Positions 43,039 to 51,371 of a stretch of DNA of 64,000 nt are shown here, piece after piece. A program made the translations under genes and the position numbers. Location of the stretch: assembly GCA_937924775.1 (NCBI GenBank), contig CALDUT010000007.1, forward strand, positions 1 to 64,000. Direction: 5' to 3'. The notes under the pieces were generated by a model that saw only the letters and a list, made by a program, of their open reading frames with translations, was not told the DNA's origin and ran no database searches. Each line of letters begins with the position of its first letter. Position 1 is the first letter of the stretch. Origin of the DNA: an uncultured Gemmata sp. (GTDB lineage: Bacteria > Planctomycetota > Planctomycetia > Gemmatales > Gemmataceae).

Positions 43039-45753
43039 TTACCGACGACCCAGAGCCGGGCCCGTCAGCGGAGCGACCGAGCGGCCGTAATTGGCGGCCA
43101 GATTGGGCACAATCAGGAACTGGAAGCCGAAGTTGTTGACGAACGCGGTGTAGGTGAACCCGAGCGTCACTGTCAGGTCGGTGCCGGTCCGCGTCAGTGA
43201 GAAGGAATTCGACAGAGCCGCTTGAATGCCAAAGTCGTAACTGGCCCCCATGCTGACGAAGTACCGCTGGCTGAGCTGGTACGCGACACTGGCCGTCACG
43301 GCCTTGCTGTTGAGCGGATCGGTTTGCCGGTAGCCGACAAAGAAATTCGTCCGGTCGGTTCGATTCAGATGAATGCCGGCGTTCCAATACCGGCTGCCGT
43401 TCTCGTAGGGCTCGAACCAGCCGTTGGCGACAATCGCTGTGCGGTCGCCGAGGTTCCAGAGCGTCGCGTATTCCAAAAAGGCCAACGGATTTCCGAAGTT
43501 GTCCCGGCTCGCTTCGGGGAAGTACGACGCCGACACATCCACGGTGAGGAAATCGACGGTGTGTTCCATGCCCGGATAGCCACGTTTGGTCTGGAAACGC
43601 TGGCGCAGATCGAGTTGCAGCACGTTGATATCGTCCACGGTATCGCTGCGGTTCTCCACCAGGCGGCGAATGGCGTACTGCTGGGGGTTGAATACGCTCA
43701 AGCCCGCGGCATTTCGTAACGCCAGCCCATCGGGCCCGGGCACCAGCAGCGATTGCAGCGGTGTGATGTACCGCCAGGATTGGTCGATCGCATCGTTCGT
43801 CAGCCGGTCGAGGTAGGGCAATTGCGTGTAGGGGACGTTCGATTGCAGGTAACGATAGTTCGCCCCGAGAATCGCTTTGTGATACAGCCCGCGGAGGTTG
43901 AGCAATTCGCTGTTGACGTCCTGGTAGAGGCGGGAGAACGGCAGGCTGGCCCGGGCGCCGCCACCGCCCACGATACGGCCGATTTCGTTGCCGTTGAGAT
44001 CGCGGGTGTATGCGGTCAGATCGAGAAGGCCGTAGGGGGTGAACTGGAGCGGCCCCAAGGGCAGCGGCACACTCAGTTCTTGCCAGAGGCCGAAGCGGCC
44101 GGTGTCGGTGCGTTGATCGGTGGACAACAGCGAATAGGGGTTGTATTCCGCTGGCCGCAGTTGCGCATAGGCCGCATGAGCCCGGGCGCTGTAGACGAAC
44201 CAATCGTCAAGAAACGTTTGACCAATGAGGTGGCCGTCGATCCGCGGCAGCCAATTGGTTTGCGGTTGCCACTGTTGCCCGACGCGCTGCTGGGCCAAGA
44301 GGGTGGCCCCGTAGGTGCGTCGCTGCCAGGCCAGATAAGCGAAGGTTTCCTGGTTGGGCCCAAGATCGAATTCATTCTTGTAATACTGTTCGAGGAAATT
44401 CTTGTCGCTGAGTAAACCGAGCTGGCCCTGGAAGTACAAGCCGTCGAGAACTTCTTGTTGGTGCCGCCACAGGGCCCGGCCGCGGGTGTTGGGCGGCATG
44501 GGGTCGATACCACGGGGGCCACCGAGCAGGTCAAAGCCGTTATCGACGATGCCGTAGAGGCGGATCAGGCCCTCGCCTAGCGGTGGATCGTTGGGGAATT
44601 CCCCAGGCACGCGGTAGAGGTAATCGGTGCCGGCAGCGGGGCCGCGTTTGGTCAGATAGTCGAGGTTCAAGCGCCACTTGTGATTGGGTGGCGGCCGCAG
44701 GGCCAACAGTTCGTAGATGTCCCAGGTGGTGCCGAATTGTGTGCCGAACTGCCGGTTGACGCCGAAATTGAAGCCTTCGAGCGGACCGAACGGGTCGGTG
44801 GCATCGAGGCGTAAGCGGGGCCAGTAGAAGATCGGTATCCCCGCCAGGCGCGTGACCACGTTCTCGCCGGTGACGATCTGTTCGAGGTACTCCACCGGTT
44901 CGCCGGTGCGGACATCGCGGAAGGGAATCCCGAAGATATTCCGCCGCACCACCTGCCGCTGGCTGAGGGTGAAGCGTTGGGAATCGAGCCGCAAGCCGGG
45001 GTCGCTGGGCAGTTTGCTGGCATTGGCCGACCCCTGGAGGATTTCCCAGTTTTCCAGATCGAGTCGGCGGACTTCCGCCCCGGTGATGTGCAAGGCATCG
45101 GGCACTTGCGGGATGGCCAGCTCCAGCGCGGCCTGGATCGCGATGGCTTTGTTGCTGTCGGTGTCGTAGTACACTTCTTGCGCGCGGAGGGTTTGTGTGA
45201 TCGGCTTGCCTTTGCCCACTTGCGTGGTGCGGATGATGACGTTGCCGGCCATGTACACTTCCACGGTGTTTTTCCCGTCGCCTTCGGTGATCAGCCCGTT
45301 GATGTCTGCACGACCGCCGGCGTTGCGAATCCACACCACGGCATGATCGGTGGCGAATTCCGTGCGTTCGGTGCCGTCGAGGCTGGCGATATTGAAGACC
45401 ACGCCACCGGTGATGAGCGACCGCTTGCTGCCATCAGGCAAGTCGGTGCCTTCGACATCCGGGGGGGGGCCGTAACGTGGGCCGTAGGTGATGATCCGCG
45501 CTTTGGTCTGAGGAACCGGAATCGCCGGGCCGGGGGGCAGGGCTATGTCGTCGGCGGGATCAGGCGGCGGGGGGGGCTGGTAGGCGGTGCGTGGCGGCAC
45601 TAGAGCCGGCGGCGGCATTTCCCCGTCGGTGGGCAGGGAAATTCCTCCCCATGGGTCGGATAGGTCCGTCACGCGACGCAGCGGTTGCGCGGTCGCCACC
45701 GACGTGGCCCCCAGCAGTGTCAGCCACGCAACCAGCTCGACCCAGGATGGCAC
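43039..45753 (-). CDS. lptD: LPS-assembly outer membrane protein LptD
   Basis: 904 residues from the GTG at 45753, chosen because GGGGAG lies just upstream and the protein then opens with a signal peptide (PSWVELVAWLTLLGATSVATA). An ATG at 45858 overlaps the upstream stop (ATGA) but adds 35 Arg-rich residues. After a Pro-rich segment comes an OstA/LptA-like jellyroll (about 110-280; GDGKNTVEVYMAGNVIIRT, YYDTDSNKAIAI), then a LptD barrel (PIFYWPRLRL, followed by many aromatic beta strands to the terminal GRR). It would insert lipopolysaccharide into the outer leaflet. LptE is not seen. Confidence 0.85.
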   Translation of the reverse strand: MPSWVELVAWLTLLGATSVATAQPLRRVTDLSDPWGGISLPTDGEMPPPALVPPRTAYQPPPPPDPADDIALPPGPAIPVPQTKARIITYGPRYGPPPDVEGTDLPDGSKRSLITGGVVFNIASLDGTERTEFATDHAVVWIRNAGGRADINGLITEGDGKNTVEVYMAGNVIIRTTQVGKGKPITQTLRAQEVYYDTDSNKAIAIQAALELAIPQVPDALHITGAEVRRLDLENWEILQGSANASKLPSDPGLRLDSQRFTLSQRQVVRRNIFGIPFRDVRTGEPVEYLEQIVTGENVVTRLAGIPIFYWPRLRLDATDPFGPLEGFNFGVNRQFGTQFGTTWDIYELLALRPPPNHKWRLNLDYLTKRGPAAGTDYLYRVPGEFPNDPPLGEGLIRLYGIVDNGFDLLGGPRGIDPMPPNTRGRALWRHQQEVLDGLYFQGQLGLLSDKNFLEQYYKNEFDLGPNQETFAYLAWQRRTYGATLLAQQRVGQQWQPQTNWLPRIDGHLIGQTFLDDWFVYSARAHAAYAQLRPAEYNPYSLLSTDQRTDTGRFGLWQELSVPLPLGPLQFTPYGLLDLTAYTRDLNGNEIGRIVGGGGARASLPFSRLYQDVNSELLNLRGLYHKAILGANYRYLQSNVPYTQLPYLDRLTNDAIDQSWRYITPLQSLLVPGPDGLALRNAAGLSVFNPQQYAIRRLVENRSDTVDDINVLQLDLRQRFQTKRGYPGMEHTVDFLTVDVSASYFPEASRDNFGNPLAFLEYATLWNLGDRTAIVANGWFEPYENGSRYWNAGIHLNRTDRTNFFVGYRQTDPLNSKAVTASVAYQLSQRYFVSMGASYDFGIQAALSNSFSLTRTGTDLTVTLGFTYTAFVNNFGFQFLIVPNLAANYGRSVAPLTGPALGRR

Positions 45754-45854
45754 CCGCCCGCTCCCCACGCGGCTTCTCCGGCTGTATGGTCCTCTGTTTA
45801 GAAGGCGTGGGACTATAGACAACCCGCCGGGCAAATCAAGCCGGACTGAGCGGC

Positions 45855-46238
45855 TCATTGCTCGGGGAATTGCTGGGGAGAAAAGCCGACGTCGAGGATG
45901 CTACAGCCGGTGACGACATGCAACCCCCAGCGGCGGGCTTCGGCCAGTACCGCGGGGGCATCGGCTCCGGGGTTGAACCACACCTCGGCCGGGGCGCGGG
46001 CCGCGATCGCCGGGATCAGGGCTAAGCCAATCGCTGGGGGCACATAGAGTGTAACGCGATCCAATGGGCCCGCCGGCACCTCCGTGACCGACGCATATGC
46101 CGGCAGGCCCTCCACTTCAGCCGCCTGGGGCGTGACCGGATAAACCGTGTAGCCGGCCGCGCGGTAGGCCCGAACGGCTTTGTTCCCGAACTTTCGGCGA
46201 TCGGTACTGGCCCCGATCACGGCCACGGTACGAGCCAT
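45855..46238 (-). CDS. CoA-binding domain protein (YccU family)
   Basis: 127 residues, the usual length for the YccU/CoA_binding_2 family. Rossmann features: TVAVIGASTDRRKFGNKAVRAYRAAGYTVYPV, then the second half AEVWFNPGADAPAVLAEARRWGLHVVTGCSI. It binds CoA or a related nucleotide in the cytoplasm; the exact role of the family is not known. It is immediately upstream of lptD on the same strand, with 101 bases to the chosen lptD start. Confidence 0.9.
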   Translation of the reverse strand: MARTVAVIGASTDRRKFGNKAVRAYRAAGYTVYPVTPQAAEVEGLPAYASVTEVPAGPLDRVTLYVPPAIGLALIPAIAARAPAEVWFNPGADAPAVLAEARRWGLHVVTGCSILDVGFSPQQFPEQ

Positions 46239-46394
46239 CGGTAGGCTACAACGAGAGAGGGAAAAACAAGCGGCGGGCTCAAACCAACTTTCATCCCCAC
46301 GACGCGGGGGCTGGCGGCGACAGAATGAGTGGGGTACCGACTCCGGACCTCACCGATCCAGGATGCGGATTCCTCGGCCTGCGAACCGGCGGCC

Positions 46395-46613
46395 TCAACT
46401 CCGGGGGTTCGTCTCGTCCGGCTTGGCGATCATCGTTGGTACCGGGGCTTTGATCCCGTGGATCGCTTCGTAGACTTCTTGCCGGTGCACCGGAACATCT
46501 TTGGGCGCTTCAATACCCAACCGGACCTTGTCGCCGCGGATTTCGACAATAGTGATAACAATGTCGTTGTTAATCACAATCGACTCATTTTTTTTTCTGG
46601 ACAGCACAAGCAT
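46395..46613 (-). CDS. csrA: Translational regulator CsrA
   Basis: 72 residues with the full CsrA sequence pattern: [37 protein letters not shown] then the RNA-binding HRQEVYEAI. The key Leu4, Arg6, Glu and Arg-44-type contact positions are kept. It dimerises and binds GGA motifs at ribosome sites, often repressing flagellin and biofilm genes. The flagellar locus lies 6.5 kb away, making motility a plausible target. The FliW antagonist is not in the window. A second, longer CsrA paralogue is encoded at 49744-50124. Confidence 0.96.
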   Translation of the reverse strand: MLVLSRKKNESIVINNDIVITIVEIRGDKVRLGIEAPKDVPVHRQEVYEAIHGIKAPVPTMIAKPDETNPRS

Positions 46614-47061
46614 TGGTGTCTATCTTTCTTGGCGTAAGTGCGAGCATGAGTCGGTCGTCAATGATACCGGCTCCCTAATACAGGCCGCGGATTCCATTCC
46701 GGCATGGCCTTTCCCTTGATGGTCCCGCGGCGATGAGCTGCTACAGCGTTCGTCCGCGGGGGTGTGCCATCCCCGCACACCCTGCGCCGCTTCTCATCAT
46801 TCCCCACTGTAAAACGGGGCAAGTTGCGCCGTCAAGGAGCATTCTGCCGAAGAATGCAGAATTTTTGAACTTTTTGATTGACGCGGCTTTTTTCATGGAG
46901 ATTGTGAGAAGATTGCGCTGGAGCGTGACCAAGTCGTGGACGATCCAAGCGAATCACGCAGGGGGACCGCCTCCCCAGCGGCCCAGAACATCGGCTCTGC
47001 CCGCAGCTCCGCCCTACCGACGTGCCGTTCTCAATGGGGTTTACTGCTAGGAATTCACCGA
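46614..47061. other. Intergenic region upstream of csrA
   Basis: 448 bases. The part at 46840-46920 is A/T-rich. On the minus strand TTGACG (46835-46830) followed after 16 bases by TTTACA (46813-46808) is a possible csrA promoter with a leader of about 190 nt. No small gene or RNA is convincing; the plus-strand frame at 46733-47050 has no supporting features. Confidence 0.35.
46808..46835 (-). promoter_or_regulatory. Candidate promoter of csrA
   Basis: Minus-strand TTGACG (5 of 6 to TTGACA) at 46835-46830, spacer 16, TTTACA (3 of 6 to TATAAT) at 46813-46808. The -10 is weak. Confidence 0.25.
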
Positions 47062-48540
47062 TTACGGCAGCGGTACGTTCTCCAGCACAAACGGGACTTC
47101 CACCACCCAGGATCGCGTACCCATCACCACCAGTTGAGCTGGCAAGCCGGCGTTCTTCGCGTAAACGAGGGAGAATGTTTGGACGTACCGCTCATCGTTA
47201 TTCACGGTATCGAGGAAGCGGTGGGTGAATTGGGCGGGAATTTCGCTCCCGGTGGCATCGTGGAGCCGCACGGTCGGCCCACTGCTGGTTGGTTGCGGCG
47301 CTTCCGGCCAAATTCCCCCCGGATTACGGCCGCGCCGGGCATTCTGCAGCCACGGCGGGGGATACGCCAACTCCAGCTGTAAGGCGTGGTGGTCGCCGCG
47401 GGTGTGGAAGGCTTGAATGTTCAGTTGCACGTCGCCGGGGCCTTCGAAACGGTGGCCCACAGAGCGGGTGGGTTCCTTCACCGTGATGAGGGGCTGATTC
47501 GCTGCGGTGATTTCGCCGACTACCGCGCCTTCCAGGCGTTGAAGACGCTTGGCGCGCGGGGTGTCGAGCTTCAGCGATAGCGGCACAATCCGCGGATTGG
47601 GCAGGGTGGCGATGGGAATGATATGCCCGGTGGCATCGATACGAACTCCCCTCCGGGCCAGAAACGCTCCCCTGCCACCGGCGAAGGCCACCACCTCGTG
47701 ACCGAAGGCCCACTCCTCGCTCCCCAGGCGACAGGTGCCGCTGCCCGAACGGCCGGCTTCATCGATCAGTTTGTGGATTTTCACTGTGGCGACACCCTGC
47801 CAGGGCACACCCGGTGCCGGTGTAATGTCGCAACAGAGAGTCACCTCACCCCCCAACTGGATGCGATGTCCGGGGAACGCTGGTGGCAGCACCAGCACGC
47901 GCACGGCGGTGCGGCGATCGCCCAGGGGCCGGGGCGAGTGGCCGTCGTCATCGACCAGCACCATCGGTACGTTGTGGGCCGTTGGTACGATGGGCGGCAG
48001 AGCGTAGTGCCGGTTGGTTTTGGGCATTTTGGGGAGCTCGACATCGGGGCAGAATTGCTCCTGCAAGCCGGCGGCCCGACAGAAGGCGTCGAGGGCTTCC
48101 CAGACGGGCAGTTCCCCCGTTCGGAGCGTCACGCGGCGGAAAGGATCGGCCACTTGGCGAGCGTCGAGCGTCAGAGGCAGGCCGCTGCGGTGGCGGAAGT
48201 CGTTGAAGGCGACCCCCAGTGGCACGTTCTGATAGTCGAGCGCCAGCCGCGGGGCGGTCAAACGCTCGGCACTGTCGGCAGCACGCTGGAGTTTCTGGAG
48301 AATGGCCGCGGCTCGCAAGCGAATTTCTGGATCGTCCGACTTCAGGGCCGTTCGCAACGGCACGATCGCCGCCGGTCCGGCATTCTCCAGGTCGGCCGTG
48401 GCTTTCTCCCGGGTGCGGAAATCCTCGGAACCCAGTTGTTGAATCAGTTGTTGCACCAGTGGGGTCGGCTCCGGTGGCTGGCCCACTGCGGCACCGAGCG
48501 TCAATCCCAAAAGTCCCACAGTGCTGAGCAGCTTCTTCAT
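47062..48540 (-). CDS. Secreted HEAT-repeat-containing planctomycete protein
   Basis: 492 residues from the ATG at 48540 (GGAGG about 8 nt upstream; signal peptide MKKLLSTVGLLGLTLGAAVG). Residues about 25-75 form one or two HEAT-like repeats (LGSEDFRTREKATADLENAGPAAIVPL, DDPEIRLRAAAILQKLQ), a frequent opening in planctomycete exported proteins. Then comes a helical STN-like part (ALDYQNVPLGVAFNDFRHRSGLPLTLDARQV) and a beta-rich remainder. Periplasmic or surface; function unknown. Confidence 0.75.
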   Translation of the reverse strand: MKKLLSTVGLLGLTLGAAVGQPPEPTPLVQQLIQQLGSEDFRTREKATADLENAGPAAIVPLRTALKSDDPEIRLRAAAILQKLQRAADSAERLTAPRLALDYQNVPLGVAFNDFRHRSGLPLTLDARQVADPFRRVTLRTGELPVWEALDAFCRAAGLQEQFCPDVELPKMPKTNRHYALPPIVPTAHNVPMVLVDDDGHSPRPLGDRRTAVRVLVLPPAFPGHRIQLGGEVTLCCDITPAPGVPWQGVATVKIHKLIDEAGRSGSGTCRLGSEEWAFGHEVVAFAGGRGAFLARRGVRIDATGHIIPIATLPNPRIVPLSLKLDTPRAKRLQRLEGAVVGEITAANQPLITVKEPTRSVGHRFEGPGDVQLNIQAFHTRGDHHALQLELAYPPPWLQNARRGRNPGGIWPEAPQPTSSGPTVRLHDATGSEIPAQFTHRFLDTVNNDERYVQTFSLVYAKNAGLPAQLVVMGTRSWVVEVPFVLENVPLP

Positions 48541-48767
48541 GATGGGCCTCCAGCGATGCCGGGAGAACGCTTCCATCCTAATGGCCGCGAAAACGCGGGG
48601 CCATATGCTGGAACGTTCGGGACATCCGGTTTGTGAGAATTAATTCCGCGAAAAAAGCCCAATCGCCACAGTCCGTTCGTTTGCTGCCGGCCGATAGCAT
48701 CGCGTCTCCAGTCGGGATGGCCAGCCTTTCCATTTTCTTGTGTCCACTTTCTTGTGCGGTGGGGCGG

Positions 48768-49511
48768 TCATTTCCCCGGGGCTTTGGCTTCGGCGATGTA
48801 TTTTTCGGGATGGGCGCGGAACTCGTCGCGGCAGCCAGAACAGCACACAGAGTACGTCTGGCCCTTGTAAACCACCGTCTGGGCGCCCCGGCCGCCGCTG
48901 ACGATACATTCGGGCCCTTGGGGTACTTAGGCGAAGGGTTCACCGTCTTGGGTGGCTCCCACTTGGTATTTTTTCGTGAAGGCTACCGTGGTATGGGCCG
49001 GCCGGTCTTCCAACCGGTACAGGTAGCGGTTGGGGTGGAGCAAGCTGAAGACGAGCCGTTGCTCTTCTGCCGTAGGGCCATCGGTCCGCGTCAGCGTCAG
49101 GACACGCAGTTTGGTGTCGTAGCTGCCGGTGAAGGTGGCCGTGGAGCGATCGGTACAGCTGAGGATAACAGGGAAGCGCGGGTCGGCGGCCGGACCCGCG
49201 GACATGAAGCGGAGGTCCCCGTGGGTGAAGTGCTTACTACCGGTGAAGCGGACGGGCAGCCACGCGTCGGCCTCCTGGAACTTCCATTCCCAGATGATTT
49301 TTTCTTTCCACGCTCCCGCGGTGCGTTCGTCCTTAGTGCCTTCGGGGGTTCCGCGGCCCTTCCACGAACCGATCAACCCCTGCAACGGTTGGAGTACTTC
49401 TTTGGCCGTCGTTGGCACAGATGAGCCTACGTGACACACCGGAATTGTATCAAAATTGAACATGGCCTGTTCAATTGTTGCACAGATCACCACAAGAACT
49501 GCGCGTCACAT
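48768..49511 (-). pseudogene. Broken gene for a DUF1579-like/YHS-domain secreted protein with in-frame stops
   Basis: Reading from a well-placed ATG (49511-49509, GGAGG 7 bases upstream) the frame meets TGA as codon 2, then runs open for 190-odd codons: a lipocalin/DUF1579-like part (LQPLQGLIGSWKGRGTPEGTKD, WKEKIIWEWKF, ...FTKKYQVGATQDGEPFA). TAA follows at 48929-48927. Without any frame change the sequence continues for 52 codons as a good YHS-type metal-binding domain (PECIVSGGRGAQTVVYKG, YSVCCSGCRDEF, HPEKYIAEA) ending with TGA at 48770-48768. Planctomycete relatives, as I recall them, carry both parts in one protein. The YHS part has no start codon of its own. The middle piece could still be made from GTG at 49493. 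Most likely a decaying gene; readthrough or base errors are alternatives. Confidence 0.68.
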
Positions 49512-49743
49512 GGTGCTACCTCCAGAGCCAATGCTGCTCTTATTACGACGCGGGCGCGGAGGGATTACAACTGGAATCTCCCAAAATCGAGAGGACTGTT
49601 TGGGCGGAGAAGGAGCGGAGGCGATGGGCTGGGGGGCAAAGGAGAGAACTACAATACATCCTTCCGCAGCGCTTCCTCTGCGGAAGGATGGAGTCATAAG
49701 ACCGGTGAACGGATAACCAACCGCCGCAGTGTTCGACCAACGC

Positions 49744-50124
49744 TCAGCGGGGTTTGCGGGGCAACCGCGTGGGGGCCGGTGGTGTCGCAGGGCGATGATG
49801 CGGAGCCGCCGCGGGGGGTTCGGTCGCGGCCACGCCGGCGTTGGGGCGAGCTGCGGCTTCTGGGCTGACCGGGTTGACCAGGAGGGCTGTATCGGGGCCG
49901 TGAACGACGGAAGTACTTTGAGAATCACATGTTGTGACGCCCAGAGCCGCGAGGACATCGGCCGATTGCTCGATGCGATCGTGAATTTCTTTCCGGTCGA
50001 TGCGAATTTCCGGCGGGGCCTCAATGCCTAGTTTGACACGACCGGGCCCGACACTGACGACAGTGATTTTGATATTATGGCCGATAATGACGGATTCGCT
50101 CGGACGACGGGTGAGTACCAGCAT
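49744..50124 (-). CDS. csrA: CsrA paralogue with a long disordered C-terminal tail
   Basis: 126 residues from the ATG at 50124, with AGGAGGGA about 6 nt upstream. Residues 1-60 are CsrA: MLVLTRRPSESVIIGHNIKITVVSVGPGRVKLGIEAPPEIRIDRKEIHDRI. The remaining 65 or so residues are Ala/Pro/Thr-rich and end in basic PTRLPRKPR, unlike ordinary CsrA (about 60-75 residues). Its own leader contains several GGA triplets, including one in the ribosome site, so autoregulation is possible. Second CsrA of this window. Confidence 0.9.
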   Translation of the reverse strand: MLVLTRRPSESVIIGHNIKITVVSVGPGRVKLGIEAPPEIRIDRKEIHDRIEQSADVLAALGVTTCDSQSTSVVHGPDTALLVNPVSPEAAARPNAGVAATEPPAAAPHHRPATPPAPTRLPRKPR

Positions 50125-50251
50125 GAGATGTCCCTCCTGGATGGTGCCGGGGAAAGTAGGAAGTGGCTCCCGCGGCGATCCTGTTATTGATGGATTGTAC
50201 AAGCATCCCGAACCGATCTTTCAGTTATTTTTCATTTTTCTTCAAGTTGGG

Positions 50252-50268
50252 CTTCGGAAAGTCCGAAG
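50252..50268 (-). promoter_or_regulatory. Stem-loop in the leader of the csrA paralogue
   Basis: CTTCGGA-loop of 3-TCCGAAG gives a perfect 7-base-pair stem about 130 nt before the start codon at 50124. It may be part of a regulatory leader; no T-run follows on the minus strand. Confidence 0.3.
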
Positions 50269-50441
50269 ACCGACCTGAATAGAACCGCGATCGGCTGTCG
50301 GTTACAACAACACTAAAATTTAGCAATTTTGGGGCCAAATTCCGTAAAGGCGTCAAAAATGACCATAGAGGCGAAAGAAACGCCAATAACAGCGCTTTTT
50401 AGCGCCGTCGGGGGGAATTTTCCGCAAACTTTGTTGTGAGC

Positions 50442-50468
50442 CTAATAGAGGCAAGTGTCGCGTGTCAA
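50442..50468 (-). promoter_or_regulatory. Candidate promoter of the csrA paralogue
   Basis: Minus-strand TTGACA (6 of 6) at 50468-50463, then TATTAG (4 of 6) at 50447-50442 after a short 15-base spacer. It would give a leader of roughly 310 nt. Confidence 0.3.
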
Positions 50469-50558
50469 GTCCGTTTTTTGCAATCCGCGGCGCGAGGGGG
50501 TGTGTCAGAATGTCCAGTCGATGGTAAGACCGCGAGGAGGCGTGCAAAGGTAGATGGT

Positions 50559-50596
50559 GGCGGCCGGGACGGCTCCAACACGTGGTTCCGGCCGCC
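50559..50596 (-). terminator. Inverted repeat after the thioredoxin-like gene
   Basis: GGCGGCCGG and CCGGCCGCC arms (9 base pairs) around a 20-base loop, starting 13 bases beyond the stop at 50610. No T-run follows, so termination is only suggested. Confidence 0.33.
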
Positions 50597-50609
50597 TCTG
50601 GAACGCTGG

Positions 50610-51164
50610 TCACTTCACAATCTTGGCCACATCCTTGACGATGGCGTCAATTGCCTTCTCGCTCAGTTGGCCTTTGGCGAAGCAGTGGTTGGCCTTCACA
50701 ATGCGATCGACATAGAGAATGACCGTCACATCCGCTTCGGGATTGAGGTTGTACTTAGCGGGGATCGGGTCTTCCTTGTCTTCGATGGCCAGGATGGTGG
50801 CTTTCAGGTTGGCTTTCTGGGCGGCGTCTTTCAACTGCGGGATGAGCTTTTCTTTATTGCCCATGAAGATGGCGAAGCTGTGCATTTCCGCTTTGGCGTT
50901 TTTGACGGTTTCGGCATCGATCGCCTGGATGAGTTTGTGAGTCATGGCGTCGTCGCCGCGGCGGGCGAAGATCATGACCACGGGGCTATCACCGGCTTTG
51001 CAGTACAGGCAGGCACATTGGCCAGCGTCTTCCCCCGTGACGTTGTAGGGGTGGAAGGCCCCGGGCACCTTATCCCCAGGTTGCGGGCCGGATTGGAGAT
51101 CGGCGGCCGCCGCTATGCCACCCAGACCCAGGGTCATCGTAATAACCCACAGTTGGCGAATCAT
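50610..51164 (-). CDS. Secreted thioredoxin-like-fold protein
   Basis: 184 residues from the ATG at 51164, with AGGAG about 9 nt upstream. Signal peptide MIRQLWVITMTLGLGGIAAA. The mature part opens GPQPGDKVPGAFHPYNVTGEDAGQCACLYCKAGDSPVVMIFAR, a redoxin-like beginning with Cys in a CACLYC cluster instead of a plain CxxC. It continues with alternating strands and helices (AEMHSFAIFMGN, KATILAIED, VTVILYVDRIVKANHCF). Planctomycete genomes carry several such proteins. Redox role likely, substrate unknown. Confidence 0.75.
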   Translation of the reverse strand: MIRQLWVITMTLGLGGIAAAADLQSGPQPGDKVPGAFHPYNVTGEDAGQCACLYCKAGDSPVVMIFARRGDDAMTHKLIQAIDAETVKNAKAEMHSFAIFMGNKEKLIPQLKDAAQKANLKATILAIEDKEDPIPAKYNLNPEADVTVILYVDRIVKANHCFAKGQLSEKAIDAIVKDVAKIVK

Positions 51165-51371
51165 CAGTGTCGTCTCCTGTGAAGAATCGAAAAACCGCCG
51201 GGAACACCCAACTACCATCCCGGCGATATATCGTCAGACGTTGGGGGGCGAGAGTTTATTCAGGCCCGACGTGGGCGTTGAGGGGAAGAACCGCCCTCTC
51301 CCGAGCCGTTCGCGGCCCGGGAGCTAGGCGGGGGGAGTTGGTCTTAGGAAGTTCCCCCTTGTGCCGCGGGC

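Larger units (their letters stand above)
50125..50609. other. Intergenic region with leader of the csrA paralogue
   Basis: 485 bases. On the minus strand it holds a perfect TTGACA (50468-50463), a strong small hairpin (50252-50268) and GGA triplets close to the csrA start. It is A/T-rich between 50210 and 50460. At its right end lies an inverted repeat just behind the next gene (listed separately). No coding frame is convincing. Confidence 0.45.

Noticed and set aside
46733-47050. 105-codon plus-strand frame upstream of csrA
   Set aside because: Composition does not look like protein and it overlaps the probable csrA promoter; no start signal.
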